A DNA stretch of 53,038 nucleotides from Gnetum montanum (GCA_015680685.1 MNCI01006175.1:4826-57863); one strand, 5' to 3'; counted from the first letter of the stretch, positions 20,770-33,620 are shown. The notes: generated from the letters alone by a model not told the origin. Numbers and translations: made by a program.

Positions 20770-21652
20770 TGATGATTAGTTAGGTATTCCAACACTCAAC
20801 CATAAAAGTCACAAGTGTACATGTATGACCTAATCGTAATTCGTGGATAGCCAATGTAGATTTACTAGTAGTTAACATTCAGTTCGTGATCGTTATCTTC
20901 TCACTTTGAGTTAGTGAAGATTAATTTGTATGGTTTAACTCTCAATTAGGCATATGATACGATGATGTTGTTTGGCTTTAATTATACTAAATGTCAACAT
21001 GGTGAAAAGTAATCGTAAGTTCTATGTCTAAGTATGAGGAAAGTATGAAACTATTTTAGCCTAGGAATGATAAGTATCCATTCCTAGCTTGTCGTACATG
21101 TCTTGGGCTAATGTAATTATTGCTGGAATTACCAAGTGAATCCACAACTAAGATAATCAAGTGAAATCACTACTAGATTATTAAATAATTACACTTTATA
21201 CTTGAAACCAATCATACTTATACCACCTTACTAAAGGATAAAAGAGTAAAGTACTTGGAAAATGTACATGACTTAAGAAATGTAAATATGCTGAAAAGTA
21301 AAATTAAGCTAAGTAAAAATGAGCTAAGTGAAATGCTACAATGATGAGAAACAATCTTGATATTTATTTTTGATCATGAATTGTGCCCAAGAACAATCCA
21401 CTCAAACAAAGATTCTATACAATTGTTAAATACTACATTGTGGGCATTTACTCTATCGCTAAGTCTAAGTTACAAAACAAAACTACAAGAATTTGGTTAA
21501 GTTTTGGCAAAGGTTCTTCATTTTGACATGATAGTGGATTGGTATTTATAGGCATGACCATGGCCCACTACAATACATCTATGATGACATATGTATAGCT
21601 ATGATATCGTAGATATAATATCACCACTAATTGACATAAGGGTTTTGTTATA
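20770..21652 (-). repeat. Element B 3' LTR
   Basis: 883 bp, aligned end to end with 40425-41299. On the minus strand TATAAATA (21543-21550) is followed by AATAAA (21363-21368), about 182 bp apart. U3 has pieces such as gatattatatctacgatatc. Confidence 0.85.
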
Positions 21653-21665
21653 ACCCCATGATTGA
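21653..21665 (-). promoter_or_regulatory. 3' polypurine tract (B)
   Basis: Minus strand tcaatcatggggt abuts the 3' LTR. Confidence 0.65.
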
Positions 21666-21879
21666 CTGGAAACTCATACTCAAATTAAAACAAAAGGAGA
21701 ATAGAATTTCTTACAAAATTTATGGGGTTGTATATAGACATGGATACTATGACTTATTTACATGACTGAATCTACTATAAATGCCGCATTGTGGTTCAAG
21801 TGGTGTTTACAAGATTATCTTGCATTACATGATTGACACATTTGACAAAATAGAACAAAACAAAATAGAAATCCCAATG

Positions 21880-24646
21880 TAGCCTTCAAGTTCCAGGCAA
21901 TGGTATCTCCATTAGCTTCTTCCATTTGTCATTAGGCTTCTAGAATTGGTATTTATTGAGTAGCACCTGAACCTTTTCTTCCTTAGATCTTGCATCATGT
22001 ATCGTCTAGGCAAATTCAACAATGTTTGCTAGAGTTGGTACTTTTTAAGGGCATGGTAACTGTGAAAACATTTCAGTAGCCTTTACATACTAAGATACAA
22101 ACTAACTTCTTCCTTTTTCAAATGTTCTAGCTATCTTTATGAATTCTTGATAATCTTTCATCCTCCTAACCAAATTTGCTACTACATCTTTTTGGTCCTG
22201 GTAGCTAGCTTTGACTATTTGGAGCTTAAAGTTTGCAATGTGCAAGTTCTATTATGCATCCTTTCTCTCTATGAACTCCTTCTCACATAGTGCATATACT
22301 ATGGCCACTTGATGCTCTAGTTTTATCTAGGCCTACCTGCTATCAACATGTTTAGATTAGCATATAGGAGATTTGATAATCCCATGTACTCTATTAGATC
22401 GTCTATTTGCAGGTCTTTATTTTTGATTTTAGCTTGGTGGACAAGTGTAAGACCATCCAATATTGGCTGATAGTCAAGTGTTTGTATCATAATTAAGCTT
22501 ATCTTGGCTTTGGCCATCTATATTTCCTTTCTATTTATTTTCTTATACATGCCTACTTGATCTCCAAAAATGCTCTTTTAGTTCATGTTTCTTGGCCTCA
22601 TTCTACCACATACTAATTTCAATAGCTAACTTTGTCATGTTGCATGGACTACTTCTATTAACAGGGTCCTATTTTCTCTAGTCTATTTTCTCATGTCAAG
22701 GTTGATTCTTGTAAATTGCTCCTTAGTTGATGAATGCTTCTTTCTGGAATATTCTTTTGCTTCTTAATGTTAGTTAACCTCATAGTTTTTGTAGTAATTC
22801 TTTTATTTTTTTCTTCTAGGGTAATCAGGGCTTTGGCATGACCATAGGTTTGTGCTTCTGCTAATGAGGCATTCCATGTTCCCTTTTCTTTTTCCATATC
22901 TATCTAGATATTCCTAATTATTATTTGGTTTATTTGTTTAGGTTGAAATCATTTTAGCTAGTCTAACACAACATGTCATGTAGGGTCTTGTCTATTTGCT
23001 CTCAATGTAGCCAACTCTACAGGTAATCTCTACACATTTTCTGTGTGTTCAACCTTCGTTTTAGACATCACCAACTTGCCCTTAGTTGAAATGAGTTTAG
23101 AGTACACTGCAATGATATCATTAGGGATATCAAAAGGATTTTGCATCACTTACCTAGTTTGCAATAGTTAGTCTAAAATGTACTTGCATTCTTGTGAGGC
23201 CATGGATGTTCCAATATTATTTCTACATCTCTTACTCTAGTGATATCTTCCAATGTTACAACATAATCATTAAAGCATTCCTTGATATAGTTAGTGATAA
23301 CTTCAACTACTCCTAGTGCATCTTAATGTTGCATCATCACTATTGTGGCTTCTTCTACTATTTCTAGCATAACTTGGAAAGATGTAATGTTCCTTGATAT
23401 TTTTTGTGCCCCATTCTTTTTCTTCTCTTGCTTGTAATGAGATTTAACCACTTGTGGGTCTTGTTAATGTTGTAGGCCTTCCTACATGATCTTGCTCTCT
23501 ACACATACTATAGGCTTCTCTATTTCCCTAGCTTATAATTTCAAAAATTTATCGTAAATGGCTTATGAAGGATTGGTAATCTTATTATGCTAGTAGAGTG
23601 ATAAGTCTTAGTCTATTAGCAGCTAATGTTTACTCACAAGATCCTACTTGCTCTTATGTTAAAGCTAGAACATTTCCTATTGGTATGGATCTTGTAGCTC
23701 CCTCAATGCTAGTTGGATTTTCTACTTGATCCTTCTTGGATGGCACTGGTTTTGAAATTTTAGCATAGAAAGCATTCTATGCTTTGTAGAGAACATCATT
23801 TGTGTAACCCAAAATTTCTACTTGTCTGCATAGTCTTTTGATAAGGCAAGGAGATGATAAGGTAAATTTTCCTGCTTTACTTTCATCCAACCTCCTCTAG
23901 ATTTTCAAAAATAATAGATGAGATATATTAGCTTGGGATTTCCCCATGAGGATGACACTTCCTCTAGTAGCATAGGTGAAAATTATATTTCATCTTTTAG
24001 TTAGGAAGATGTGATAGGTTTCAATTTTGAAATAAGCCTTCTTTACAATAGACAATCTATTATATTTCTTCTCAGTTTTTCCATAAGCCCTCTGTAGCTA
24101 TAACTTTTTTACATCTATGTTGGACCTTATAGATATTTGTGCAATGTTGACTTTGACATTGGGAAGATTCAAAGCCTTGGCCATTGACTCTACTAAATAT
24201 GTCACTATGATTCCTTCAATCTTAACAGTGGCATCATCTTGCTTATTTTTCCAAAATTGATATACTTCTCCCAAATATCATTCACCATTTCATGAAAGTA
24301 TGGGCTAAGGAGGAGAGGCTTGCAGTTACTCTCAAATATTAGCAAGGGACAACTCCATGAACAATCCAAATTTTAATTTCACTATGATTGTCGACATGAT
24401 GGATTTCTCTTGGATGGCTTGGAGGCACTCATTCAACAACACAAGGCATTGTTCTTATTCTTAAACAAGTGATGCCTCAACTTTAGCTTGTTTGAATTGC
24501 TCCATCATAGGTGTAGGTTGATGGATGTTGTAAGATAAGGCCTCTTGCTTAGGTTATGGAGTTTTCTCTCCAGCTTGTTCTTTTCCTCTAGGTCTCTTAC
24601 CCCTTTGTTGTGAGGGTCCTTCAGCTACATGTCTCTTAGGAGCCAT
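21880..24646 (-). pseudogene. ORF3 of element B, degenerate
   Basis: Starts ATGGCTCCTAAGAGACATG at 24646 with a basic N-terminus (KRPRGKEQ), a possible nuclear signal. The early part resembles the start of P1 and A ORF3. Near 22320-22500 it reads LDYQPILDG, then KNKDLQIDDLIEYMGLSNLL, which aligns with YLKELQIKEMIEYIELANLQ of A. Another heptad-like stretch is at 22691-22897. Total near 920 codons, like A and P1. Many stops. Function unknown. Confidence 0.65.
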
Positions 24647-25194
24647 ATGTAATAATAAATAATTCATCTATGATTGCCCAAGGGTTTCAAATAAGTTTCT
24701 AATAGTTCATAATCCTCTCTTAGTTTCTTGGATTTATCACTTCTTAGCTCTTATTAAGATTGCAGAGTTAGAAAAATTATGAAAAGAAATCCTTAATTAT
24801 TGTATTTTCTAATGTGTTACAAATACATTAGGTCTTCATGATCTCTCATAATTTTTATTTTCTTTTAATGTGTATTTGAAATATGGATTAAGAAGAATAG
24901 TTAAGTTTATTAGCTTTTATTCAATTATTTAGTAAAAATGTGATGAATTATTATTGTTCTTGTTTTTAATATGTTCTTTCAAGCATTAGAAAATTTTGAT
25001 GCTAATCACACAAATTACATGCATCACTCTCTTCCACAACTTAGTTAGTTACTCCATGATTAAGAAGGTTCAAGAATCATGCAAATCGGAGCTATGATGA
25101 GGAAGTTATGAAGCTTGGAAGTTTGAGTGTCAGAGAGTCATAAAAATGGCATGAACTCCCTATGCTTGAAATGAGAAGAATGAAATATTTTCTA
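24647..25194 (-). other. ORF3 leader of element B
   Basis: Non-coding. It contains gcttcataacttcct (minus strand), equivalent to gctcataacttccc in A. A decayed donor-like atggagtaactaac lies near 25050, and attattacat directly precedes the ORF3 ATG. Confidence 0.45.
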
Positions 25195-25300
25195 ACTCCT
25201 CATGCATATATATAGGGATATGAGATACATCATAGATACAACATCATCAATGCAATTTCATAGGGCATCATACATCTTTGCTACGATGTCACCATGAAAA
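25195..25300 (-). promoter_or_regulatory. Putative internal promoter upstream of ORF3 (B)
   Basis: Minus strand ccctatatatatgc (TATA around 25206-25214) is preceded by gatgttgtatctatgatgta and ggtgacatcgtagc. The latter partly resembles the LTR U3 string gatattatatctacgatatc. The ATG is about 570 bp downstream. Similarity to its own U3 is weaker than in A. Confidence 0.42.
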
Positions 25301-26880
25301 TTTTCCATATTTTGATCAATTTTTGATGGAGAAATTAAGTGAAATGAATAGTATGAAAGGTATAAAGATGGTCTAAAGGGTTCTTGATCATGGGTGATGC
25401 TCAAAATGTAAGGATTTGTCATCAAAATTATGTGAAAGAAGGAATTTAGGCAAAGTAAGTCAATGAAGTCTATAGGAGATGATTGGTAGAATTCGCCAAA
25501 TATATGATCAAAGAGGAATGTATAGGAAAGTAACAATAATTGCATAAGTGTTTTGGATGTACCAGATGATGTGGGATTGATCGTTAGGTATGAAGCAAAA
25601 GAGTTATACAAGTGGATCCTCCCCAAAGCAAGCTCCAATCATTAGTGCCCTTATATAGCCACACCTACAAGTGTCTATAGGTACTCAAGGAGTTGAATGT
25701 AAAACATACCTATCTTCCAAAACACATGTTAGTATTGCCTTAATGAAAAAATAATACTATATTATAAAAAACCATTAAATTATGAAGTGGAATGGGAGTA
25801 GCAAGGATTGTAGAAAATAGAACGTAAGGTGTCTTACCATAGGCATAATGAATAATGAATTTTGTGTGTGACACATGGTTAAAGTAATCATTAGTTCTTT
25901 CATCCAAGATCCAAACCAAGTCCATACCACTTACTAGTAACGTCACATTGTATCATCCCAAAACTAACAACCATAAGACTACCAAAACTATAAGGAGTAT
26001 TAATACTTGGTAATGAAGTTTAAGAAAGCAATTTATTAATAGCACATTTTATTTTGAAGGAGACTTGGCCATTGGACAAAGAAGTGCCTTTAGGCATGGG
26101 TAACATGTCTTTCTAGTTCCATAACCAATGTGAGTCCAAGAAACCTTGAAATTTCTGATAATTCACCTACCTGTAGGCATAGGTAACATGTCTTTTTAGT
26201 GGAACCCTTAGAAATTTTTATTTTGTGCATTTATTAGGTTATTAATATGTGAAACTTACCAAAGGACTACCTTCAGGCATGGGTAACATGTATTTCGAGT
26301 GACATGGTAAGGTAGCACTTATTTTAGACATATTTTCATTTTTTTTGTTAGAGCTTAAGTGAATAGTATAACTTAATAATAGGATAAGACTCATAATAGT
26401 AGTCTTAGAGAATCCACAAATCTCTTTGATGTCACATCCTTTTCATCCCCACTTGGTTCTTCACTTTTTCATTTGGACATAATGATCACAATTTTATTTT
26501 AGGTTTATTATGTCTATGGTAAGAAGCTCTTCTTATTGGAAATGAATGGATGGATGATGTGGTCTCACTATATATATAATTAGTCCTTTGATGATTTGAT
26601 AACATAGGGTGATATTCTCATTATTTTAACTACATCCTGTTTTATTACTTTACACCATTTAAAAATCAACAAAAATATGTACATGAAAGATAGTAAAGAT
26701 TAGAGAAAAATGTAAGATTAGAAAAATGTATAAATAATTTAAAAGATATTAAAGAATGAAAACTAAGTAAGAAATTGAAAAGTATAAAGGAATGAAAAGA
26801 TATCAAAGAATGTGAAAACTTGTTAAGAAACAAGAAAACTATAAGAATCGAAAAAGAGGATTTGATGCCTAAATGTCAAA
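25301..26880 (-). other. Element B pol-ORF3 spacer
   Basis: Shares blocks with the other spacers, for example minus-strand tttggggaggatccacttg near 25610-25640. It contains three copies of a unit reading aaagacatgttacccatgcc, at about 26092-26118, 26172-26198 and 26273-26297; P1, A and C have one. Short frames here have no domain-like features. Confidence 0.6.
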
Positions 26881-26883
26881 CTT

Positions 26884-26897
26884 GACACCCCCATGAC
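26884..26897 (-). promoter_or_regulatory. Second, internal polypurine tract (B)
   Basis: Minus strand gtcatgggggtgtc, just past the end of integrase, matching the position of gtgggggagatg in A. Confidence 0.45.
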
Positions 26898-26929
26898 TAA
26901 CATTAAGAAAAGAAACTTAGAAGATTGAA

Positions 26930-28180
26930 CAAGTTCCAACTAGTTTTAGGGTCATGGTAGAGTCCCTGAAAGAGAAAGGAAAGTCACATTATAGTTTCAC
27001 CTATTAAATATTGACAAGAATAAGTTTTTTGGGACTTGTTTGGTGATAAATTTACATTGCACTGGATTGGTATGTAGCATGGACTATAGAAGATCCCTTC
27101 CATATAGTTTAAAATTTAGCCTTTTGTGGAACATGACTAGGATTATAATAAAGGAATTTATCTCTAGGCTTGATAGATACTTGTTTTATTTTAGCATCAT
27201 ATCTACATTTTAAGTGCTTTTTATGGACTTCATTACTCTTTTGAGATACTAATTAATTTTTTTCTAAGAGATTTAAATTCATTAAACATTCTTTTTGAGC
27301 TGAGCTTAAGTCCAAGTCAAGAGTACTACTAGTGGAAAGGTTATTTAGTTCTACTTCAATTGCCAAGGTAGATAGTTTGCCATAAACTACCTCATAAGGT
27401 GAATATTATATAGGAAGTTTCTAGGTTGATCTATATGCCCATAGAGCATCATTAAGTTTAATGCTCTATTCCTTCCTATATCAACTAATAGTTTTAGTTA
27501 ATATCCTTGTGATTTCTTTATTAGTCACTTTAGCTATACCATTTTCTTAGGGGTGATAGGGTGTAGTTAGCTTGTGATTAACCCCAAGTTGTTGCATTAG
27601 CTTCTTAAATGTAGATCTTGTAAAGTGAGTCTTGTTATCTAAGATTAGCATGTGTGGTACTTTGAATCTGTTCACCACATGTTGAAAGAATTTGGTAGCT
27701 ATTTTGGCTATGTAATCTTTAACTAGAGCCACTTCTACCCACATTATAAAATAATCAATAGTTACTATGATGTAGGACTTTTCATTTGACATTGGTGTGA
27801 TGGCTCCCATGAAGTTAATCCCAAAAATGTCAAAAGGTTCCAATGGTTGTATCTATTGTTATGGTCCTTCATTTCTATTTGTTATTCCTCCATCTCTTTG
27901 ACATATTTTCAAGATTATGAAAAATGATGAGCGTCCCTGAATATAGTATGCCAAAAATAACATGTCATTATTAGTTTTAGTAGTCCTTTGTCTAGCATAG
28001 TGATCACCACATGGTCCTTCATGCACATCTTGTAGGACTCTCTATTAACTTTATTCTCAAACATACCATCTTATCAACCCATCAACACATATCTTATAAA
28101 TATTTCCATTAATTTCCATATACGTCTTTACTTTGTGGAGGAACTATTCCTTATGTTGCTTATCCCATTCAATAAGAAGT
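26930..28180 (-). pseudogene. pol: Integrase of element B
   Basis: Weak N-terminal zinc-finger region first (IYKICVDGLIRWYV, 28140-28060). The core is in one open frame at 27843-27547: FDIFGINFMGAITPMS, TIDYFIMWVEV (first D), MLILDNKTHF (second D) and KLTTPYHP. The glutamate region reads near 27500 in another frame. C-terminal KPRDKFLYYNPSHVPQKAKF appears near 27130. The triad is partly preserved, but multiple stops make it inactive. Confidence 0.78.
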
Positions 28181-28780
28181 TTTTGCCTAGTGATATATGT
28201 CATATAATCAGTAATCCATAACTTCATTGTTGAATCTATAATCATTTCTATCTTTGTGAATAATTTTTCATTAGGAAATTGATCAAATATTGGTTCATCA
28301 CTTTCTTGGGATTTCCATCTTAGCCTTGATAAGTAATTTGCTACAACATTCTTAGTTCCTTTCTTATCAATCATTGTGATGCTAAATTCTTGCAAGTTAA
28401 TGAGCCATCTTATCACTCTTAGACTTACTATTGATTTATTCATCAAAAATCTGATAGCAATGTGATCAGTATGGATATAAATGGGGTACCTGAGCACATA
28501 GTGTCTAAATTTCTCAAGCACATACACCACTACCATAAGCTTCTTTTCTATGATGGTGTAATTGAGTTGTGCCCCAATGATGCCTCAATTACTATAGTGC
28601 ATATAATAAGGTCTTTTTTGGTCATCAGGTTGATTTAGTACTACTTCCAAAGAATAGTTTGAAGCATCTATCATAATGTAAAAAGGCTTGGACCAATTTG
28701 GAGCTTGAAGGATTAGTATCTCTATCAATTTTTTTAAGGTTTCAAACACTTTCTTACATTGCTCTGTCCACTAAAATGGT
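28144..28780 (-). pseudogene. pol: RNase H domain of element B
   Basis: Reads FETLKKLIEILILQAPNW, then PFYIMIDASNYSLEVVL and, in an open frame of 130 codons (28536-28144), YPIYIHTDHIAIRFLMNK and RWLINLQEFSITMIDKKGTK with NVVANYLSRL. This is the standard gypsy RNase H order from the DASxxxxG-like start to the ADxLSR end (here ANYLSR). It degrades the RNA strand in reverse transcription. This domain is missing from element A. Confidence 0.8.
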
Positions 28781-30100
28781 GCATCTTTCTTTGTTAGTTT
28801 GATTAGCAATTTTGCAATCTTTGAAATGTTTTCAATAAATCTCTTGTAATATCTTGTATGGCTAAGAAATCATTTGACATCCTTGATAGTTTGTGGCCTC
28901 TGAGTGATATTTTGAATGACTCTGATCTTTTCTAAATCTACGTCTATTCCTTTATGAGATACTTTGTGTCCCATAACTATGCCATCTTGAACCATTAAGT
29001 GGCTCTTTTTCCAGTTGATCTTCATATTAGTTTTTATACATCATTTCAAAATTTACTTTAAGTGGTTTAAGGCTTGTCTAAAATTTAACTCGTATGTGAA
29101 GAAATCATACATAAATACTTCAACTCCATTACTAATCTACTTCTAGAAGATACTTAGTACAAGTCTCTAGAAGGTGGTGGGGGCATTACACATGTCAAAG
29201 GGCATTTTCTTGCATGGAAATGTCCTCCATGGACTAGTGAATGTGGTCTTTTCTTGATCTTCTGATGCAATGTAAATTTGGTTCTACCCACTCTATCCAT
29301 CCAAGAAACTATAGTACTGGTACCCTACAATGGTATCCAAGACTTAGTCAACAAATGGTAGAGGGTAATGGTCCTTGAACATTGTCATGTTTAACAATCG
29401 AAAATCAATGCAGATCCTCCAGTTGTCATCGTTCTTTAGGAAAATGACTAATGAACTAATTCATTCACTGTGTACTATGGGATAGATGAACCTACCTTTC
29501 AATAGCAATCTACTTCTAGAAGATACTTAGTACAAGTATCTAGAAGGTGGTGGGGGCATTACACATGTCAAAGGGCATTTTCTTGTATGGAAATGTCCTC
29601 CATGGACTAGTGAATGTGGTCTTTTCTTGATCTTCTGATGCAATGTAAATTTGGTTCTGCCCACTCTATCCATCCAAGAAACTATAGTACTGGTATCCTA
29701 CAATGGTATCCAAGACTTAGTCAACAAATGGTAGAGGGTAATGGTCCTTGAACATTGCCATGTTTAACAATCGAAAATCAATGCAGATCCTCCAGTTGTC
29801 ATCATTCTTTAGGAAAATGACTAATGAACTAATTCATTCACTGTCTACTATGGGATAGATGAACCTACCTTTCAAAAGCTTTTCCAACTCTTATTTGATA
29901 GTTCTTTAAGTTTAGGATTCAATAATCTTTGAGGTTGATGGCATGGTTTAATGTTTGAATCTATATAGATTTGATGTTGAAAAATGTGTGGATCAATATT
30001 TGTGATTTAATCATAGGACCATGCAAATGCATTGGGCCATTTATTTATCATTTCTAATAGTTTTCTCTTTTGTTCCTTATCTAGATCGGCATTTATGATT
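28781..30100 (-). pseudogene. pol: Reverse transcriptase of element B, with internal duplication
   Basis: Order on the minus strand: KWPNAFAWSYD, KVGSSIP, then WRICIDFRLLN-like LEDLH.FSIVKHG, FLDG.SGQN, MPFDMCNAPTT, and the catalytic box EVFMYDFFTYE near 29110 (F-M-D-D changed to F-M-Y-D). Next are LEKIRVIQNITQRPQ and the thumb. A 373-bp block (29134-29506) is repeated in tandem at 29507-29879, so the palm segment occurs twice. Confidence 0.78.
29134..29879 (-). repeat. 373-bp tandem duplication in B RT
   Basis: 29134-29506 and 29507-29879 differ at about seven sites, mostly C/T or G/A, so close to 98% identical. Junction strings aatctacttctagaaga and cctacctttcaa mark both copies. Flanking RT is much more decayed relative to other elements, so the duplication is younger than the insertion, or is an assembly artefact. 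Confidence 0.85.
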
Positions 30101-30239
30101 ACTAAGTTTTTATTGTTCAAGAAAGCATACTCAAGTGCATTCGATAGGGCCTTTAATTCCAAGGGTTTTGCTTTGTACTTCTTTTATATTTCTAATTATC
30201 CCCATTCAATATCTTCTTGTTGTTGTCATTTCATGTAAA

Positions 30240-30900
30240 GAGGTTGTCTTCTTAATTACTCTAGCTTATTTGTTTCTTTGACATAGAAAATTGCAATTTT
30301 ATCTAAAGGTTCCATGCATATGTTACATTTTACTTCTTTTTCAGTTATCAGCCACTAGGTGTCTTCTTGTCTAGTGGCTACTGCATAAAGGCACTATTGT
30401 ACATACATGTCTTCTATACATCCATTGCATGTTTTAATAGCCTCATGTTTTGTGGTCTAGATCTTTTGCACACAATTGTACCCATTAGTGTTGTATGCAA
30501 TACATGGAACTTTACATCTTCGGATAATTTTGGCTTCATCTTCCTTAAATATTTTCAAGGACAAGTCTTAGATTCCAAGCTTAGCATTCATAGTGCTAAG
30601 GCATGCTCTTCCCATGACTTTGGAGAATTCCCCTTTGTTATTTTCCATGTGTATGACTATGAAATCAGCATGATAAGACTAGCCACTAATGGTGGTAATT
30701 TCATCCTTCACTTGTCCAAGTGGAATTGCAATCGATTAGTTTGTAAGCTCTAATTGAATGTTACTTTTCTTTAGTGGGGAAAGATTCCAAGTCTTGTACA
30801 TATCTTGTGAAATGAGGTTTGCTTTTTACCCAAAATATAAAAGAGCCTTTCATGGTATATGTCCTACTATTTGTAGATAGACTAAGGGGCTCCCAAGATC
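30240..30900 (-). pseudogene. pro: Protease and linker of element B
   Basis: Reads KALLYFG.KANLISQDMYK at about 30870-30800, the active-site region with D replaced by Y. SYHADFIVIHMENNKGEFSK and KVPCIAYNTNGYNCVQK follow, matching A, D and E. The linker CLYAVATRQEDT.WLI is near 30390-30350, then it leads into RT (NALEYAFLNNKNLVIINA). Inactive. Confidence 0.7.
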
Positions 30901-32652
30901 TATTCTCTTCTTGGAAAGTGCTCTTGTGTTAATCTAATCCATTACTATCTAAGTAAGCATTATAGTCATTAGGTTCTTCTTTGCTGATACAGGGAGCATA
31001 GTGTTTCCTATAGAAGAATGTGTGGATGGAGTAGGGTTAGGTGAAGTTCCCATCCTTCAAACCTTTTCTCAAATTATCCTGAAAAAGGAACGTTTCTTGG
31101 CTCTTAGTTTGCTTGTCATCACATCCTCTTGTGTAGTTATTGCCTAAGTAGTACTCTTTTGTTATGGTTGTATTGGCAGTTCTCCTTGCATGACCAATGA
31201 CAATACTGGTGGTAGGATGTTGGAATCTTAAAGGAAAGAACTAGTTGCTAGTTGGGATATGTAAGAATTTAGATCCATACATGAGGTAGTGAGTCTATGA
31301 TAATTTGGTGGATAGTAGGAGGTAGAGGTGTGGACTGAAGTATTGTCAAGAAAGATTAGATGTTAAACATAGTATCCATAGGGATTAGGTTTCCTATATG
31401 GATACTATTGCCTTGATGGTGGCATTCCCCACACTGATGGTTGTTGCCATTACTACTAGTATTACTCTTGTAGTTGAGGATAAGCCTTACTTGGATAGTA
31501 TGTTTGATAGTAGGGCTAGCAAAACTTCCCTTGTGGATAAGGTAATCATCTAGAAATTTGTTTCTTAATAAATTTTTGATCAAGTACATATGTCCCAGAC
31601 TCTTGTAAATGGACCATAACAGGGTAACATCCCTTAGGATGTTCATACTAGTACACTTTGCATCCTGTGTCATCTTCTAAACTAGAGTTGGTTATTTCCT
31701 CTACTGCTGCAACTTTTCCTTTATACTTGTAGTTTTCACATTCAATGTCTCTTCTTTTCTTTTTATTTTTGCTTCTTCTTAGAGATTGTTTAGTCTTTTC
31801 CTATACTATCTTTAGTGCTGTAGCAAATTTTTCATCTACTAAATATCACATTTTCTCTACCTTGGTTGTAATGTCATTAACTGATTTTTAGATTGGTAGA
31901 GTCTTGTGTTTAATCATGTCTTTTAAAGTTTCTTCTTCTTGTGACTCGCATATTCTTACGTCCCTTATTTTATTGTTGAATCTCTATTATATTCTTCTAT
32001 TGATTCTCTTTTCCTTAACTTCCTTTTTTCTTTTGCCATTTGATCAATGAGTCTTTGAATTTGATGAGCTATCATTTCAAATAGTCTACCTTCAACATAT
32101 ACCCCAAAAGTTTCTCTTGTCTCATTTCTTAGCTCATTGATGATGTGTTAGAGTTTTTCCCTTTAAGAAAATCTGTGGCCTCAAAACCTATGTAATAGTA
32201 CATAAGATCTTTCCATTACTGCATCAAGGGATTCATGTGCCCCTTATTTTCAACCATGGACCTGTTTGCTTAAATTAGACACTTTGGAATAAGTTTGATA
32301 CTTATCATTAAAAAGCTTGAGCATGGTACTTCATCTTTGAATTGATTCTGGTTCTTAGGATTTGTACCGACTCTCTACTTTTTTTATGAGTATTCTAGAA
32401 AAAAACTTTAATTTTTGCCTATTATTTTCAATATTTTGCAAGGCACAAGCATCATTGAAGGTTGAAGATGATGTTGTGGATCTGCATTGTATCCATGTTT
32501 AGTCACTTAATGCAACTATCCCTTACATGCATAGTAGGAATATACACTGCTCGCTAAATGTTAATGATGTTTTGAGTAGCTAATATGGGTTCTTCATATT
32601 CTTTGAGTTTGTAAGATTTATTGTATTAGTGACCCCTTCCATGCTCATGATG
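30901..32652 (-). pseudogene. gag: gag of element B, C-terminal part
   Basis: Continues the gag split by element C. Domain core at about 32460-32000: NDACALQNIENNRQKLKFFS, STMLKLFNDKYQTYSKVSNL, RNETRETFGVYVEGRLFEMI. The tail (31673-31356) is like the Y/Q/H-rich C-termini of A and E. The N-terminal part lies at 39488-40230. Confidence 0.7.
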
Positions 32653-32657
32653 CTCTT
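32653..32657. repeat. Target-site duplication of C, left copy
   Basis: ctctt here and ctctc at 39483-39487, one mismatch. Confidence 0.65.
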
Positions 32658-33495
32658 TCATGAAGTGTATTTTGTCTAGCTTCAATATTTAAGACCTGAT
32701 ATCGGGGCTCAAGAGGTGATGTTTGATATCCGATATCGCATGATGTGCACTAGCCTATAACTATAACACTTGGATGCATGATTTGGGTATTCTTTTGCCA
32801 ATAGAGTAGCCAAACTCTTGCAGTTTTATTCCATAGTCTTAGAGAATAATTAATGAGTGCCCACAGTGTGGATCTAAGTTAGTTGTATGGTGTCTTATTC
32901 AAGTGGAAATATACTTGGACACATTCCATGAACGGTAATAAGATCGAGATTGATTCTTACTCATTGCAACACTTTAACCTAGATTAGGTTTACTTTTCAT
33001 GTACTTAGTTAATATTTATGTTTCTATGCATATTAATAAATTGGTGAAATGAGTGCAGCCAGTTTCAAGTGTAAACACGTATTCACTTGATAACCCTAGT
33101 AGCATTATTGTTTGGTTCACCCAGTAGCATAGCACTTGGTAATCCCAGTAGTGGATACATGGGTTTAGGATGTGTACAGTAAGCTAGGAATAGACACTCA
33201 TCACCTGTAGGCTAGTTTATACTTTACTTTCCATTGTAAATTAATCTAAACAATTGATTTCTTTATTATGATTAGAAGTAGCATAAGGCCAAAACAACAT
33301 CAAGAATCATATGCCTCACCTTAGACTAAACCATATGTGACAAAGCTACCGCTAGTCCAAGTGGGAAGACAACAAACTGCGATCAAGACATAACAATCTA
33401 GATGCCACAACTAGTCCCCCATGGAATTCAATTGGATCATCTGTGAATGCTTGTGATTTGTATGGTTGGGCATAGGGGGTACTTGTCACTCATTA
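32658..33495 (+). repeat. Element C 5' LTR
   Basis: Starts TCATGAAGTG (the 3' copy has TGATGAAGTG) and ends cactcatta, 838 bp. U3 has gatatcgg / gatatccgatatcg motifs. A TATA-like tataactata starts at 32756. aataag at 32937 stands in for AATAAA. Confidence 0.85.
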
Positions 33496-33496
33496 T

Positions 33497-33514
33497 TGGC
33501 ACCGTTGCTAGGGA
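33497..33514 (+). promoter_or_regulatory. Primer-binding site of C (tRNA-Asp type)
   Basis: tggcaccgttgctaggga, three transitions from the complement of the 3' end of plant tRNA-Asp (tggcgccgttgccgggga). One base after the LTR. Confidence 0.8.
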
Positions 33515-33620
33515 TGGTGCTAGTTATCTAGTTTAGTTATATTATACACGAGCATTGTAAATGCATTAATGATTTATCTTTCAAGATATATTAAGTCACA
33601 TACATCATTAACTAACAACA

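Noticed and set aside
25258-25638. 126-codon open frame on the minus strand
   Set aside because: It lies in the B pol-ORF3 spacer that is homologous to non-coding spacer in A, P1 and C. No motif, and other elements do not keep the frame.
30367-30753. 128-codon open frame on the plus strand
   Set aside because: It is antisense to the protease of element B, whose motifs read clearly on the minus strand.
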